64,000 nt of DNA from Pantoea eucrina (GCF_002095385.1 NZ_MIPP01000001.1:62001-126000); one strand, 5' to 3'. Positions 30,068-43,442 are shown, numbered from the stretch's first letter. The notes: generated by a model from the sequence alone, not told the origin. Made by a program: numbers and translations.

Positions 30068-31003
30068 TTAGTCTGTCAGTTCGCTATTCAGTACCAGCGC
30101 CAGAAGCGCCTGGCGGGCAAAAATGCCGTTCCCCGCCTGCTGGAAATACCAGGCGTGGGGCGTGCTGTCGACGTCGGTGGCGATCTCATCCACGCGCGGC
30201 AGCGGATGCAGCACCTTCATATTGCCGCGCGCGCCGTGCAGATCGGCGGCGCGCAGAATGAACTGTGCCTTAACATTGGCGTACTCTGACGGATCGAGAC
30301 GCTCTTTCTGCACCCGCGTCATATAAAGAATGTCGAGTTCAGGCAGCACCTCTTCAATGCTGTCATGCCGCGTCCAGACGATGTTCTGTTCATCCAGCAT
30401 ATCGGTGATATAGGCAGGCATGGCGAGTGCTGACGGGGCGATAAAGTAGAAACGGTTGCCGGTGAATTTCGCCAGCGCCTGCGTAAGCGAGTGCACGGTA
30501 CGGCCATATTTCAGATCGCCGACCATCGCGACGCTGAGGTTATCAAGCCGCCCCTGCGTTTCACGGATGGTAAAGAGATCGAGCAGGGTTTGCGTCGGAT
30601 GCTGATTCGCACCATCGCCGGCGTTGAGGATCGGTACGCCGCCGGAAAATTCCGTGGCCAGACGCGCCGCACCCTCCTGCGGATGGCGCATTACGATAGC
30701 GTCAACGTAGGTGCCGATGACGGAAATGGTGTCGGCCAGCGTTTCGCCTTTTTTGCCCAGCGAGGTGTTACCGCCGTCGGCGAACCCGACCACCGATGCC
30801 CCCAGGCGATGCATCGCCGTCTCAAACGAGAGGCGGGTCCGGGTGGAGGCTTCGAAAAAACAGCTGGCAATCACATTATGCTTCAGCAGCTCAGGCTGCG
30901 GCTGCGCCTTAAGCCGGGCAGCGGTATGCAGCACCAGCTCCAGTTCATCGCGATTGAGATCGTTGATGGAAATGATGTGTTTGCGATATAGCGGGTTAGC
31001 CAT
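30068..31003 (-). CDS. pyrB: Aspartate carbamoyltransferase catalytic subunit
   Basis: Catalyses the first committed step of pyrimidine synthesis, carbamoyl phosphate plus aspartate to carbamoyl aspartate. The 311-residue protein has the carbamoyl-phosphate loop [11 protein letters not shown] near 52-62, the 80s-loop region with SLGKKGE, HPTQ near 134 and HPLPRVDEI near 265. Length equals E. coli PyrB. It is controlled by the attenuator and PyrL leader upstream. Confidence 0.98.
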   Translation of the reverse strand: MANPLYRKHIISINDLNRDELELVLHTAARLKAQPQPELLKHNVIASCFFEASTRTRLSFETAMHRLGASVVGFADGGNTSLGKKGETLADTISVIGTYVDAIVMRHPQEGAARLATEFSGGVPILNAGDGANQHPTQTLLDLFTIRETQGRLDNLSVAMVGDLKYGRTVHSLTQALAKFTGNRFYFIAPSALAMPAYITDMLDEQNIVWTRHDSIEEVLPELDILYMTRVQKERLDPSEYANVKAQFILRAADLHGARGNMKVLHPLPRVDEIATDVDSTPHAWYFQQAGNGIFARQALLALVLNSELTD

Positions 31004-31034
31004 AGCTTTCTCCTCAGTGCTGCCGGATAGCGGA

Positions 31035-31066
31035 CAAAAAAAAGCCCCTTTACAGGGGCTTTATAA
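31035..31066 (-). terminator. pyrBI attenuator
   Basis: On the minus strand AAAGCCCCTG, loop, GGGGCTTT is followed by eight T, about 35 bases before pyrB. The PyrL frame ends inside its stem. In E. coli UTP shortage lets a closely trailing ribosome stop this hairpin forming; the same arrangement is visible here. Confidence 0.92.
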
Positions 31067-31151
31067 CGATCGGTGAATAGCGGAAAGAAACAGCGGTGCC
31101 GCCTGCGTTCAGGCGGACGGGAGCGGCAAAATGTGGCTGGCGCTGTGGCAT
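31050..31151 (-). CDS. pyrL: pyrBI leader peptide PyrL
   Basis: A 33-codon frame starting at ATG 31151, seven bases after a strong GGAGGA, and ending with TAA inside the attenuator stem. It begins [18 protein letters not shown] and ends IVIKPL. The sequence differs from E. coli PyrL (44 residues), but its position, ribosome-binding site and overlap with the terminator are those of the leader peptide. Confidence 0.8.
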   Translation of the reverse strand: MPQRQPHFAAPVRLNAGGTAVSFRYSPIVIKPL

Positions 31152-31175
31152 ATTTCCTCCGGCAAATTGTGGCGC

Positions 31176-31203
31176 ATTATACGCATTCGCGGGCGGGCAG
31201 CAA
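31176..31203 (-). promoter_or_regulatory. pyrLBI promoter
   Basis: On the minus strand TATAAT (31176-31181) with a weak -35 TTGCTG 16 bases upstream, placed 24 bases before the PyrL start. Confidence 0.6.
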
Positions 31204-31232
31204 GCGCTAAGTAAACGTTTGCCTGGCGTTAA

Positions 31233-32240
31233 TCAGCGCTGGGCCAGCGTGGCTACCATCACCGCTTTGATGGTATGCATGCGGTTTTCCGCCTGATCGA
31301 ATACCACGCTGTGCGCCGACTCAAATACCTCGTCGCTGACTTCCATTCCGGCTTCCAGCCCGTACTGCGCCGCCAGCTGCTGGCCCAGCGTGGTTTTGTC
31401 ATCGTGAAAAGCGGGCAGGCAGTGCAGAAACTTCACCTGCGGATTACCGGTCAGCGCCAGCATCGCGCTGTTAACCTGATAGGGGCGCAGCAGAGCGATA
31501 CGCTCTTCCCACACCGATTTCGCCTCGCCCATAGAGACCCAGACGTCAGTATAGATAAAGTCTGCCCCCTGCACGCCTTCGGCGATATTCTCCGTCAGCG
31601 TAATTTTGCCGCCGGTTTGCGCCGCCGCTGCGCGGCAGGTCTCCACCAGTTTGCTCTCCGGCCAGCACGCTTCAGGCGCTACCAGACGCAAATCCAGCCC
31701 CGTCAGGGCGGCGGCTTCCAGCATGCTGTTGCCCATGTTATTGCGCGCGTCGCCCACATACACCAGCGTCATGTCGCTCAGCGCTTTACCTGGCAGCTGC
31801 TCCTGCATCGTGAGCAGATCGGCCAGCAGCTGCGTAGGGTGAAACTCATCGGTCAGACCGTTCCACACTGGTACACCGGCGTGTTCAGCCAGGGTTTCCA
31901 CCAGCGCCTGACCATAGCCGCGATACTGAATACCGTCATAGAAGCGTCCCAGCACCCGGGCGGTGTCTTTCATCGACTCTTTATGCCCAATCTGACTGCC
32001 GCCCGGCCCGAGATAGGTCACGTTTGCACCCTGATCGTAAGCGGCAACTTCGAAAGAGCATCGGGTACGGGTCGAGTCTTTTTCGAAGATGAGCGCAATA
32101 TTTTTGCCGGTAAGGTAGCGCGTTTCACTGCCGCTTTTTTTGGCCTGCTTTAATTCAGCGGCCAGCGACAGCAGGCTGGCGATCTCTGCCGGAGTAAAAT
32201 CCAGCAACCGCAGGAAATGTTTCGAATATAACTGGCTCAT
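31233..32240 (-). CDS. argF: Ornithine carbamoyltransferase
   Basis: Converts ornithine and carbamoyl phosphate to citrulline in arginine synthesis. The 335-residue protein has the carbamoyl-phosphate motif [10 protein letters not shown] near 54-63, [12 protein letters not shown] near 133, and the ornithine/catalytic loop [10 protein letters not shown] near 270. E. coli K-12 has two copies; this one is in the argI position between pyrB and rraB. Two ARG boxes precede it. Confidence 0.96.
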   Translation of the reverse strand: MSQLYSKHFLRLLDFTPAEIASLLSLAAELKQAKKSGSETRYLTGKNIALIFEKDSTRTRCSFEVAAYDQGANVTYLGPGGSQIGHKESMKDTARVLGRFYDGIQYRGYGQALVETLAEHAGVPVWNGLTDEFHPTQLLADLLTMQEQLPGKALSDMTLVYVGDARNNMGNSMLEAAALTGLDLRLVAPEACWPESKLVETCRAAAAQTGGKITLTENIAEGVQGADFIYTDVWVSMGEAKSVWEERIALLRPYQVNSAMLALTGNPQVKFLHCLPAFHDDKTTLGQQLAAQYGLEAGMEVSDEVFESAHSVVFDQAENRMHTIKAVMVATLAQR

Positions 32241-32264
32241 GCTTTGCTCCGTAAGCTGCTTAAT

Positions 32265-32303
32265 AATGAATTAAAATTCAATTTAATGGTATGAATATTC
32301 ATT
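32265..32303 (-). promoter_or_regulatory. Paired ARG boxes (ArgR operator) upstream of argF
   Basis: Box 1 at 32265-32282 contains TGAATTAAAATTCA, a perfect match to the TGAATWWWWATTCA core. Box 2 at 32286-32303 contains GGTATGAATATTCA, 8 of 10 fixed positions. They are 21 bases apart centre to centre (three bases between 18-bp boxes), the classical ArgR spacing. Confidence 0.85.
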
Positions 32304-32403
32304 TTCAACCCCGGCGCAAATAAACTTTCTGTTTTGTGTAGTGGCGCGCGAGGCAGTATGGGAAAATAATTGCATTCACTGCCACCATTTTGAGGACTCA
32401 CAC

Positions 32404-32829
32404 ATGGCATACGAAGCATTGCTGGAAGAACAGCGCGAAGAGACGCGTCTGATCATCGAAGAGCTGCTGGATGACGGAAGCGATCCGGACGCGCTCTACA
32501 CCATTGAACATCATCTCTCCTGCAACAACTTCGACTCGCTGGAAAAAGCGGCAGTTGATGCGTTTAAGCTGGGCTATGAAGTCACCGAGCCGGAAGAGCT
32601 GGAGCTGGAAGATGGCACCACGGTAATGTGTGTGGATATCCTCAGCGAATCTGCCCTGAAACCTGAACTGATCGATGCGCAGGTTGAGCAGCTGGTGAAC
32701 CTGGTGGGCAAATACAACGTCGATTATGACGGCTGGGGTACCTACTTCGAAGATCCCAACGCGGAAGATGACGAAGACGAAGATGAAGAGATGGACGACG
32801 ACGGCGAGGATAACGGCGTCCGTCACTGA
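32404..32829 (+). CDS. rraB: Ribonuclease E inhibitor RraB
   Basis: Acidic protein of 141 residues that binds RNase E and alters degradosome activity. It matches E. coli RraB (138 residues): [40 protein letters not shown] and [13 protein letters not shown]. The C-terminal 25 residues are almost all Asp/Glu. ATG at 32404 has a GAGGA Shine-Dalgarno at about 32392. It lies divergent to argF. Confidence 0.95.
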   Translation: MAYEALLEEQREETRLIIEELLDDGSDPDALYTIEHHLSCNNFDSLEKAAVDAFKLGYEVTEPEELELEDGTTVMCVDILSESALKPELIDAQVEQLVNLVGKYNVDYDGWGTYFEDPNAEDDEDEDEEMDDDGEDNGVRH

Positions 32830-32884
32830 TTGTACCGGGCGGCGCCTGTCGCCCGTTTCACTTACCTGCCTGTAAAGACCACCG

Positions 32885-33646
32885 ATGAATTACGCCCCGC
32901 TATTAGCACCCATCCACCAGTTCCTGCACTGTCGCACGCCTGAGGCGTGGATCGCAGAGGCGCGCAAACCGGAAAATCTTACGCTGCTGCTGACCGATCA
33001 CATGGTATGTGAGCTGAAAGCGGCACAGACCGCCGTATGGCTGATCCGTAAATATGTGGCAGATAAACCGAGCGGTGAGGCGATTCTGGCGTGGCTCGAA
33101 CCTTATGAGGCGTTTGTCTTTGGCGAAGCGCACAGCAGCGACTTCATCAATGCGCATAAAAATCTGACCAAAAGCGTTATCGTGCGCAACGAACTGCCGT
33201 GGGCGGATGAGATGGTGGAGAAGATGGTGCTGCTGATCAAAGAGGAGCTGCACCACTTTTATCAGGTATGGGAGATCATGCAGGCGCGCGGTCTGATTTA
33301 CCGCAAAATCACCGCCAGCCGCTATGCAAAAGGGCTGCTGCGGGAGGTCACCACCCATGAGCCCGATACGCTGGTGGATAAGCTGATTTGCGGCGCCTAT
33401 ATTGAAGCGCGCTCCTGCGAACGGTTTGCCAGCCTGGCACCGCATCTGGATGCGCAGCTGGAGAAGTTCTATATCTCGCTGCTGCGTTCAGAAGCGCGTC
33501 ACTATCAGGACTACCTTGCGCTGGCAGCGCAGATCTCACCGCGCGATATTACACCGCGCGTGCAGGCGATCGGCGCAGCGGAAGCGCGCCTGATCGGCGA
33601 GCCGGATACGGAGCTGCGCTTTCACAGCGGCGTGCCCGCGTTCTGA
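32885..33646 (+). CDS. miaE: tRNA-(ms2io6A) hydroxylase MiaE
   Basis: Non-haem diiron enzyme that hydroxylates ms2i6A37 to ms2io6A37 in tRNAs reading UNN codons, an oxygen-dependent step. The 253-residue protein has the two EXXH diiron motifs, EELHHFYQ near 120-127 and SEARHYQDY near 200-208, with CERFASLAP between. MiaE is present in Salmonella but missing from E. coli K-12. It lies 55 bases after rraB. Confidence 0.95.
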   Translation: MNYAPLLAPIHQFLHCRTPEAWIAEARKPENLTLLLTDHMVCELKAAQTAVWLIRKYVADKPSGEAILAWLEPYEAFVFGEAHSSDFINAHKNLTKSVIVRNELPWADEMVEKMVLLIKEELHHFYQVWEIMQARGLIYRKITASRYAKGLLREVTTHEPDTLVDKLICGAYIEARSCERFASLAPHLDAQLEKFYISLLRSEARHYQDYLALAAQISPRDITPRVQAIGAAEARLIGEPDTELRFHSGVPAF

Positions 33647-33656
33647 GTGCGGTCTT

Positions 33657-34163
33657 CTACGCCAGCGTTTTAAGCATCCGCACTTCGCAATCGACGTGAC
33701 CGGTACAGCCCATGGCGCGGTCAATGTGCGTAAATCCCAGCGCTTCATAAAGCGCAATCGCCCGCGTCAGGCTGGCGGTGGTCTCCAGATAGCAGCGGCG
33801 GAACCCCTGCGCCTGGGCAAACGCCAGCGCGCGCAGCGCCAGTTCACGCGCCAGGCCGAGCCCGCGCACCTGCGGCAGAAAATACATCTTCTGGAGTTCG
33901 CAGATATCGGGTGCGCTGCACGCCAGCGGCGCAATGCCGCCGCCGCCCACGACGCTGCCTTCCAGCTCCACAATCCAGTAGGCGCTCCCTGGCGTGCTGT
34001 AGAGTTCAAACAGGCTATCAAGCTGGGGATCGGCGACGGTATAGCCTTTATCCGCGGTCAGGCCAAACTCGGCTGACACCGTGCGGATCACCTGTGCAAT
34101 CGGCTGGTTGTCCGCGGCGCAGATCGGGCGGACCTGCAGATTCAGTGAGGTGAGGGTGCTCAT
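33657..34163 (-). CDS. yjgM: GNAT-family N-acetyltransferase YjgM
   Basis: Acetyltransferase-fold protein of 168 residues. The N-terminus reads [18 protein letters not shown], a typical GNAT entry, and the acetyl-CoA loop is in [19 protein letters not shown] (R-G-L-G-L-A). The block [20 protein letters not shown] follows. Position next to valS and overall sequence agree with E. coli YjgM; the substrate is not evident. Convergent with miaE. Confidence 0.87.
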   Translation of the reverse strand: MSTLTSLNLQVRPICAADNQPIAQVIRTVSAEFGLTADKGYTVADPQLDSLFELYSTPGSAYWIVELEGSVVGGGGIAPLACSAPDICELQKMYFLPQVRGLGLARELALRALAFAQAQGFRRCYLETTASLTRAIALYEALGFTHIDRAMGCTGHVDCEVRMLKTLA

Positions 34164-34179
34164 GGCAGAATTCCGGTAA

Positions 34180-34206
34180 TAAAAAAGCCAGGCAGAGCCC
34201 GGCTTC
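34180..34206 (-). terminator. valS operon terminator
   Basis: On the minus strand AAGCCGGGC, loop, GCCTGGCTT followed by T6, 25 bases after the valS stop and just upstream of yjgM. Confidence 0.8.
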
Positions 34207-34230
34207 AGTTAACGAACAGGTCTTAAGCGC

Positions 34231-37086
<2,856 letters not shown>

Positions 37087-37091
37087 TTCTG

Positions 37092-37550
37092 CTATGTCGT
37101 TTGCGGCGGGGGTGGTGGCGCCGTTTTCAGTTGGAAACCAACGCTACGATAGGCTTTATAGCGATCGCGCGCCGGTTGTTTCAGGGATTCTTCATACGGT
37201 ACGAAGTCTATCACTTCATGGAAAGCGGTGGCAAAATCTGCGAATGCCGGCAGCAGGCTGATCAGCAAATCGCGCGGCGCACTGCTGCGGCGCTGCGGCC
37301 AGGCAAGCTCTACCGGCGCACCGTAGCGCGGGCCTTCACCCGCCAGATTATGCGGCACAAAGGCGTTAGCCGGGCGCTGCCAGAGCGCCTCGTCCAGCCG
37401 GTTCGCCTGCGCTTCGCTTTCACAGGCGATCAGGATACGTTTGCCTTCACGCCAGCGGGTAGCAGCCAGATCGCACACCAGCGCTTCAATAGCGCTAAGG
37501 CCATCACTGGCGCTTTCTGACTCTAAAACATAGAAGGTGGCGTTTTTCAT
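37092..37550 (-). CDS. holC: DNA polymerase III chi subunit
   Basis: Chi links the clamp loader (through psi) to SSB at the replication fork. The 152-residue protein has [12 protein letters not shown] at the start, then [38 protein letters not shown] and [20 protein letters not shown], all matching E. coli HolC (147 residues). The C-terminus is a short proline-rich extension. It precedes valS by five bases. Confidence 0.95.
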   Translation of the reverse strand: MKNATFYVLESESASDGLSAIEALVCDLAATRWREGKRILIACESEAQANRLDEALWQRPANAFVPHNLAGEGPRYGAPVELAWPQRRSSAPRDLLISLLPAFADFATAFHEVIDFVPYEESLKQPARDRYKAYRSVGFQLKTAPPPPPQTT

Positions 37551-37681
37551 GGCGGGCTAAATTCCATCAGTAACAACAGAGAGCATTGTGCGTCAGCGCG
37601 CGGCGTGCGTCCAACATTAAGGCCGATATCAGCAGCAGGAATGTTGCTGATGGCGTCATCACGTCCCGTACGCGCGTCAAC

Positions 37682-37944
37682 CCGGGCGCCATGAATGGCG
37701 CCCCTGCGGGGAAAAATGCCGCCACAGGGGGCGCATTTATGCGCCCCTGGTCAAACACCGCGCCGTCCCGAGGTTTATCGCGAGGATATACCACCGTAGG
37801 GGGCGCATTTATGCGCCCCTGGTCAAACACCGCGCCATATTGAACGTTATCACGTCTCGCGCGCGCATCACCCCCGGGCGCCATGAATGGCGTCATCACG
37901 TTCCGCACGCGCATCAAACCGGGCGCCATGAATGGCGCCCCTAC
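37682..37944. repeat. REP/REPIN-like palindrome cluster B (pepA-holC)
   Basis: Five copies: 37682-37707, 37724-37750, 37796-37822, a truncated one at 37873-37892 and 37919-37944. Stems are GGCGCC or GGGCGC types around CATGAATG or CATTTATG. Copies two and three are followed by the same 14 bases (TCAAACACCGCGCC), so that block was duplicated with them. This is the only cluster lying between two genes of the same orientation; it separates holC from pepA, usually a closer pair. Confidence 0.88.
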
Positions 37945-37978
37945 GGGGGAAATGCCGCCACAGGACGCGCAATACCGA

Positions 37979-39490
37979 TTAATCGTCGCCGTTCAGACCC
38001 GCACGGTTCAGCAGGAACTGAGAGAGCATCGGTACCGGACGACCGGTAGCGCCTTTGGCTTTACCGGAGCGCCATGCGGTGCCGGCGATATCGAGGTGCG
38101 CCCAGTTATATTTGCGTGCAAAACGCGCCAGGAAGCAGGCGGCCGTAATCGCACCGCCCGGACGTCCGCCGATATTCGCCATATCGGCAAAATTCGACTC
38201 CAGCTGCTCCTGATACTCATCGGCCATCGGCAGCCGCCACGCGCGGTCGCCTGACTGTTCAGAAGCGCTGATCAGCTCATGCGCCAGCGGATTGTGATTC
38301 GAAAGCAGGCCGCTGACGTGATGACCCAGCGCAATTACGCAGGCACCGGTCAGGGTCGCCACGTCAATCACCACTTCAGGCTCAAAACGTTCAACGTAGG
38401 TGAGGGCGTCGCACAGTACCAGACGACCTTCAGCATCGGTATTCAGCACTTCTACCGTCTGGCCTGACATCGTGGTCAGAACATCGCCCGGGCGCATTGC
38501 GCGGCCATCCGGCATGTTTTCACAGCCCACCAGCACGCCCACGACGTTCAGCGGCAGATTGAGTTCTGCCACCATGCGCATTACGCCATAGACCGAGGCC
38601 GCGCCGCACATATCATATTTCATCTCATCCATGCCTTCAGCAGGCTTGATAGAGATGCCGCCGGCGTCAAAGGTCAGCCCTTTACCCACCAGCACAATAG
38701 GACGCGCGTCCGGATCGCTGTTGCCTTTGTACTCAATGACCGACATCAGCGACTCATTGTGCGAACCGGCACCAACTGCAAGATAGGCATTCATGCCCAG
38801 CTCTTTCATCTGCTGTTCGCCGATAACACGGGTCGTGACGTTTTTGCTGTAAGCGTCCGCCAGCTGGCGTGCCTGCGAAGCGAGATAGGCCGCATTACAG
38901 ATATTTGGCGGCATGTTGCTGAGATCTTTTGCCGCTTTCACGCCGGCTGCTACGGCAAGGCCATGCTGAATAGCGCGCTCACCGCTGGTGAGTTCGCGAC
39001 GCGTCGGGACGTTGAACACCAGCTTGCGCAGCGGACGACGCGGCTCAACTTTATTGCTTTTCAGCTGATCAAAGTTGTAGAGCGCCTCTTTCGAAGTTTC
39101 GATAGCCTGGCGCACTTTCCAGTAGGTGTTGCGGCCTTTAACATGCAGTTCGGTCAGGAAGCAGACCGCTTCCATGGAGCCGGTGTCATTCAGCGTGTTA
39201 ATGGTCTTCTGGATCACCTGCTTATACTGACGCTCGTCCAGCTCGCGCTCTTTGCCGCAGCCAATCAGCAGAATACGTTCAGAGAGAATATTCGGCACAT
39301 GGTGCAGCAGCAGCGTCTGGCCGACTTTGCCCTCCAGTTCGCCGCGGCGCAGCAGCGCACTGATATAGCCGTCGCTGATTTTATCCAGCTGTTCGGCAAT
39401 GGGCGATAAACGGCGCGGCTCAAAAACGCCTACAACAATGCAGGCGCTCCGCTGTTTTTCCGGGCTGCCGCTTTTTACACTGAACTCCAT
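37979..39490 (-). CDS. pepA: Leucyl aminopeptidase PepA (CarP/XerA)
   Basis: Hexameric two-zinc aminopeptidase that also binds DNA, acting in ColE1 cer recombination and carAB repression in E. coli. The 503-residue protein has the catalytic loop [16 protein letters not shown] near 265-280, [10 protein letters not shown] near 350-359 and the metal Asp/Glu residues within these. Length equals E. coli PepA. It is divergent from lptF with 265 bases between, where nothing else is seen. Confidence 0.97.
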   Translation of the reverse strand: MEFSVKSGSPEKQRSACIVVGVFEPRRLSPIAEQLDKISDGYISALLRRGELEGKVGQTLLLHHVPNILSERILLIGCGKERELDERQYKQVIQKTINTLNDTGSMEAVCFLTELHVKGRNTYWKVRQAIETSKEALYNFDQLKSNKVEPRRPLRKLVFNVPTRRELTSGERAIQHGLAVAAGVKAAKDLSNMPPNICNAAYLASQARQLADAYSKNVTTRVIGEQQMKELGMNAYLAVGAGSHNESLMSVIEYKGNSDPDARPIVLVGKGLTFDAGGISIKPAEGMDEMKYDMCGAASVYGVMRMVAELNLPLNVVGVLVGCENMPDGRAMRPGDVLTTMSGQTVEVLNTDAEGRLVLCDALTYVERFEPEVVIDVATLTGACVIALGHHVSGLLSNHNPLAHELISASEQSGDRAWRLPMADEYQEQLESNFADMANIGGRPGGAITAACFLARFARKYNWAHLDIAGTAWRSGKAKGATGRPVPMLSQFLLNRAGLNGDD

Positions 39491-39755
39491 GCACTCTCCT
39501 GAATCTTAAAGACAACGGCCGTAGCTGTCGTTAGAATGTAGCGCGTTCGTCACCCATTATTTGGCGCGACGCCATGACAATTTAACGCCGCTGGTCATAA
39601 TGAGTGGGGTGACAATATGATGTTTTTTCACCACCCTGACGCATTAACAGACCATTTTAGCGACCAATACGGCCATTGATGAAGAAAAATGGCTGATAAG
39701 CGTTGAAACTAGCGATTTTCCTGCAAAAAGACAAGTTTTCACAGGCGTACTAAGC

Positions 39756-40856
39756 GTGATCATTATTAGATATCTGGTTCGGGAAACGCTCAAAAGCCAG
39801 CTGGCTATCCTGTTTATCCTGCTGCTAATCTTCTTTTGTCAGAAGTTAGTCAGGATCTTAGGGGCGGCGGTGGATGGCGAAATCCCCACAAATCTGGTTC
39901 TGACCTTGTTAGGACTCGGTGTGCCTGAAATGGCGCAACTTATTTTACCCTTAAGTCTGTTTCTGGCGATTTTAATGACGCTGGGCCGGCTATACACCGA
40001 AAGTGAAATTACGGTGATGCACGCCTGCGGCCTGGGTAAAGGGTTACTGGTTAAAGCGGCGATGATCCTGATGCTGATGACCTCGCTGGTGGCGGCGGTC
40101 AACGTGATCTGGCTCGGCCCCTGGTCATCGCGTTACCAGGATGAGGTTACGCAGAATGCCAAAGCGAACCCGGGCGCTGCTGCGCTGGCCGCAGGCCAGT
40201 TCCAGACCTCCAGCGACGGCAATACCGTGCTGTTTGTCGAGGATGTGAAAGGCAACACCTTCGGCAACGTGTTCCTCGCGCAGCTGCGGCCTAAAGGCAA
40301 CGCGCGTCCGTCGGTGGTGCTGGCGGACAGCGGCCATATGGAGCAGCGCAAGGATGGCTCGCAGGTGGTGACGCTGGATAGAGGCACCCGCTTTGAAGGT
40401 ACCGCGCTGCTGCGTGATTTCCGCATCACTGACTTTGTGAACTATCAGGCGGTAGTCGGCTATAAAGAAGCGACGCTCGATCCTAACGATGCCGATCAGG
40501 CCGATCTGCTTACGCTGATCAACACCAAAACGCCGCAGTTCCAGGCTGAGCTGCACTGGCGTCTGACGCTGGTTTTCTCGGTGCTGATTATGGCGCTGAT
40601 GGTGGTGCCGCTTAGCGTGGTCAATCCACGTCAGGGCCGCGTATTGTCGATGCTGCCTGCGATGCTGCTCTATCTGATCTTCTTCCTGCTGCAGAGTTCG
40701 CTGCGTTCCAATGCGGCCAAAGGGCGCTTCGATCCGGCTATCTGGATGTGGACCGTTAACGTCGCGTATCTGGCACTGGCGGTGGCGCTTAACGCCTGGG
40801 ATACCGTGCCGATGCGTCGTCTGCGGGCGCGTTTCAGCCGCGGAGGGTCGGTGTGA
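39756..40856 (+). CDS. lptF: LPS export ABC transporter permease LptF
   Basis: Inner-membrane permease of LptB2FGC, which extracts lipopolysaccharide and pushes it toward the outer membrane. The 366-residue protein has three N-terminal membrane segments, a periplasmic beta-jellyroll domain (about 120-265) and three C-terminal segments. Blocks ILPLSLFLAILMTLGRLYTE and VVPLSVVNPRQGRVLSMLPA are diagnostic. Start is GTG at 39756, giving MIIIRYLVRETLKSQ as in E. coli. It overlaps lptG. Confidence 0.96.
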   Translation: MIIIRYLVRETLKSQLAILFILLLIFFCQKLVRILGAAVDGEIPTNLVLTLLGLGVPEMAQLILPLSLFLAILMTLGRLYTESEITVMHACGLGKGLLVKAAMILMLMTSLVAAVNVIWLGPWSSRYQDEVTQNAKANPGAAALAAGQFQTSSDGNTVLFVEDVKGNTFGNVFLAQLRPKGNARPSVVLADSGHMEQRKDGSQVVTLDRGTRFEGTALLRDFRITDFVNYQAVVGYKEATLDPNDADQADLLTLINTKTPQFQAELHWRLTLVFSVLIMALMVVPLSVVNPRQGRVLSMLPAMLLYLIFFLLQSSLRSNAAKGRFDPAIWMWTVNVAYLALAVALNAWDTVPMRRLRARFSRGGSV

Positions 40857-41932
40857 TGTTTAAGGTTCTTGACCGCTATATCGGTAAAACCATTTTTAAC
40901 ACCATCATGATGACGCTGTTCATGCTGGTGTCGCTGTCGGGCATTATCAAGTTTGTCGATCAGCTGCGCAAAACCGGGCAGGGCGCGTATTCCGCGCTGG
41001 ATGCGGGCTACTACACCCTGCTGAGCGTGCCGAAAGATATCGAGATCTTCTTCCCGATGGCGGCGCTGCTTGGCGCGCTGCTTGGCCTCGGCACGCTGGC
41101 TCAGCGCAGCGAGCTGGTGGTGATGCAGGCGTCCGGCTTTACCCGTCTGCAGGTGGCGCTGTCCGTCATGAAAACCGCGATCCCGCTGGTGCTGCTGACC
41201 ATGGCCGTCGGCGAGTTTGTGGCGCCGCAGGGCGAGCAGATGGCGCGTAATTTCCGCGCGCAGCAGCTTTACGGCGGGTCGCTGGTCTCCACGCAGAACG
41301 GCCTCTGGGCGAAGGATGGCAACGACTTTATCTATATCGAACGCATTAAGGGCGATAACGAGATTGATGGGGTCAGCATCTACCGCTTTAACGACGCCCG
41401 CCGTCTGCAGAGCGTGCGCTATGCGGCCACCGCGACCTGGGATCAGGCGCGTAAGCGGTGGGAGCTGGCGCAGGTGGATGAGTCAGACCTCACCGATCCA
41501 AAACAGATCACCGGTTCGCAGAGCCTGAACGGCGAGTGGAAAACCAACCTGACGCCAGACAAGCTGGGCGTAGTGGCGCTGGATCCGGACGCGCTCTCTA
41601 TCAGCGGACTGTATAACTACAGTAAATATCTGAAGCAGAGCGGGCAGGAGTCGGGCCGTTATCAGCTCAATATGTGGGGTAAAATCTTCCAGCCGCTTTC
41701 GGTAGCGGTCATGATGCTGATGGCGCTCTCCTTTATCTTCGGACCGCTGCGCAGCGTATCGATGGGCGTGCGCGTGGTGACGGGTATCAGCTTCGGCTTC
41801 CTGTTCTACGTGCTGGATCAGATTTTTGGTCCGCTGAGCCTGGTCTATGGCCTGCCGCCAATATTAGGGGCAATCCTGCCCAGCGGCGCTTTCTTCGCTA
41901 TCAGTCTCTATCTGTTGCTGAAACGACGTTAA
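40853..41932 (+). CDS. lptG: LPS export ABC transporter permease LptG
   Basis: Partner of LptF in the LPS transporter, same topology: three plus three membrane segments around a periplasmic jellyroll. The 359-residue protein contains VLDRYIGKTIF, FFPMAALLGALLGLGTLAQR and SFIFGPLRSVSMGVRVVTG. The GTG at 40853 overlaps the lptF TGA; an ATG at 40856 is the next codon. A REP cluster separates it from the convergent yjiN. Confidence 0.96.
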   Translation: MMFKVLDRYIGKTIFNTIMMTLFMLVSLSGIIKFVDQLRKTGQGAYSALDAGYYTLLSVPKDIEIFFPMAALLGALLGLGTLAQRSELVVMQASGFTRLQVALSVMKTAIPLVLLTMAVGEFVAPQGEQMARNFRAQQLYGGSLVSTQNGLWAKDGNDFIYIERIKGDNEIDGVSIYRFNDARRLQSVRYAATATWDQARKRWELAQVDESDLTDPKQITGSQSLNGEWKTNLTPDKLGVVALDPDALSISGLYNYSKYLKQSGQESGRYQLNMWGKIFQPLSVAVMMLMALSFIFGPLRSVSMGVRVVTGISFGFLFYVLDQIFGPLSLVYGLPPILGAILPSGAFFAISLYLLLKRR

Positions 41933-41943
41933 GCGGGAGAGAT

Positions 41944-42125
41944 CCAGGGGCGCATGAATGCGCCAGGGCCTCATTAATGAGGCCCCTGCACGATAACGTA
42001 GGGGCGCCATTTATGGCGCCCTGATTTTTTGGTGTTCGGCCTGGACCAGGGGCGCATGAATGCGCCCCCTACAGGATAACGTAGGGGCGCCATTTATGGC
42101 GCCCTCGGTTAATGATGGCGCCCTG
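41944..42125. repeat. REP/REPIN-like palindrome cluster C (lptG/yjiN)
   Basis: Units at 41944-41964 (truncated), 41965-41989, 41998-42022, 42046-42072 and 42081-42105, with a half-unit near 42110-42125. The 42046/42081 pair and the 41965/41998 pair are inverted repeats facing each other across about eight bases (core GATAAC), the doublet form called REPIN. One stem is CCTC/GAGG, a variant not seen elsewhere in the window. Between convergent genes. Confidence 0.88.
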
Positions 42126-42141
42126 GCTCAGCCTCGGCGGG

Positions 42142-43419
42142 TCAGGGCAGCGTCTGCAGAAGCGCGGGCAACTGCGACAGCAGATAGAGCAGCAGGCCGA
42201 TGGTGCCGCCGACCAGCGTGCCGTTGATGCGGATAAACTGCAGATCGCGGCCAATATTCAGCTCAATCTGCTGTGACATATCGCGTGCGTCCCAGCTTTT
42301 TACCGTATCGCTGATATGACGCGTCAGAAAAGCAGCAAACTCCGGTGCCACGCTGCGCGCCGCATCCTCCAGATGCTGATTCATCGAACTGCGTAACGCC
42401 TCATCGGCCAGCAGCGTCTCTCCCAGCCACAGCGCCGCCAGCCGTACCCGCTCCTGTACGCGGGAATCATCGCTGCTGAGATCGCGCTTCAGCCAGGCGC
42501 GCAGATCCTGCCACAGCTCACCGATATAGCGATTCAGCGACTCATCCTCTTTCAGCCACTGCTTAACTGACTCTGCGCGCGCCGCCATCTCCGGATCGTT
42601 TTTCAGCTGGTCAATCAGCCGCTGCACCGCGCGATTAAAGCCGAGACGCAGCTCATGCCCCTGATCGCGCGCCACTTCGTCGAGAATGGAGTCCACCGCG
42701 TTAGCCACCAGCGTGGCGCTGTGCTCGCCCAGCCACTCGGTTGGCAATACTTTGGCTTTAACCGGATGTTCACGCTTCAGCCAGCGCACAATCTGCAGGG
42801 CGATAAACTCACGCGTGCCGGGTTTGTGCAGCAGCTGCAGCAGCTGTTCAATCGCCGCATCCAGCAGCGCCTGATGGCGGTTATTTTTGGTCAGGCTGTC
42901 GAGGATCATCGCACTGGACTGGGTCAGATCGACCTTATCCAGCGCGCGATGCACGGCGCGCCGTATAAACTGCTGAATGCGGGCATCGTCAGTGAGATCG
43001 AGAAAGCCGCGCATGACCTGCAGCAGATGACGCCCTGTGCGATCGGCGTTGCCCGGCGCATTCAGCCACTGCGCCAGCAGCTGTGCCGGATTGTTGCGGC
43101 GGATCAGCGCCAGCAGCGAATCGGTATCGAGAAACTTCTCCTGCACAAAGCGACCAAGATTTTCGCCGATGCGATCTTTGTTACGCGGAATAATCGCCGT
43201 ATGGCGCGCAATCAGCGGCAGCGGCACGCGACGAAACAGCGCCACCACCGCAAACCAGTCGGCGAGTGCGCCGACCATAGCCGCTTCAGCGATCGCTTTA
43301 ACGCCCAGCACCCAGAAATTAGCGGGCAGAAACAGCGTAACGATAAAGGTTGCCGCTGCCGCCAGCAGCAGCGCCAGCGCCAGCTGTTTGCTGCGCTTCA
43401 GTTGTTGATATTTATCCAT
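42142..43419 (-). CDS. yjiN: DUF445 family inner-membrane protein YjiN
   Basis: Protein of 425 residues with two N-terminal membrane segments (about 13-30 and 37-60, ending in [17 protein letters not shown]) and one C-terminal segment (about 402-422). The long helical middle carries the DUF445 pattern, for example [20 protein letters not shown]. It agrees with E. coli YjiN (426 residues). No function is established. It is followed closely upstream by yjgR in the same direction. Confidence 0.9.
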   Translation of the reverse strand: MDKYQQLKRSKQLALALLLAAAATFIVTLFLPANFWVLGVKAIAEAAMVGALADWFAVVALFRRVPLPLIARHTAIIPRNKDRIGENLGRFVQEKFLDTDSLLALIRRNNPAQLLAQWLNAPGNADRTGRHLLQVMRGFLDLTDDARIQQFIRRAVHRALDKVDLTQSSAMILDSLTKNNRHQALLDAAIEQLLQLLHKPGTREFIALQIVRWLKREHPVKAKVLPTEWLGEHSATLVANAVDSILDEVARDQGHELRLGFNRAVQRLIDQLKNDPEMAARAESVKQWLKEDESLNRYIGELWQDLRAWLKRDLSSDDSRVQERVRLAALWLGETLLADEALRSSMNQHLEDAARSVAPEFAAFLTRHISDTVKSWDARDMSQQIELNIGRDLQFIRINGTLVGGTIGLLLYLLSQLPALLQTLP

Positions 43420-43442
43420 TATCCGATCTTAGCAGAGAGTCC

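Noticed and set aside
37586-38049. Several open frames across 37567-38049
   Set aside because: They run through the palindrome cluster and consist of repeat-encoded peptides; no family match or ribosome-binding site.
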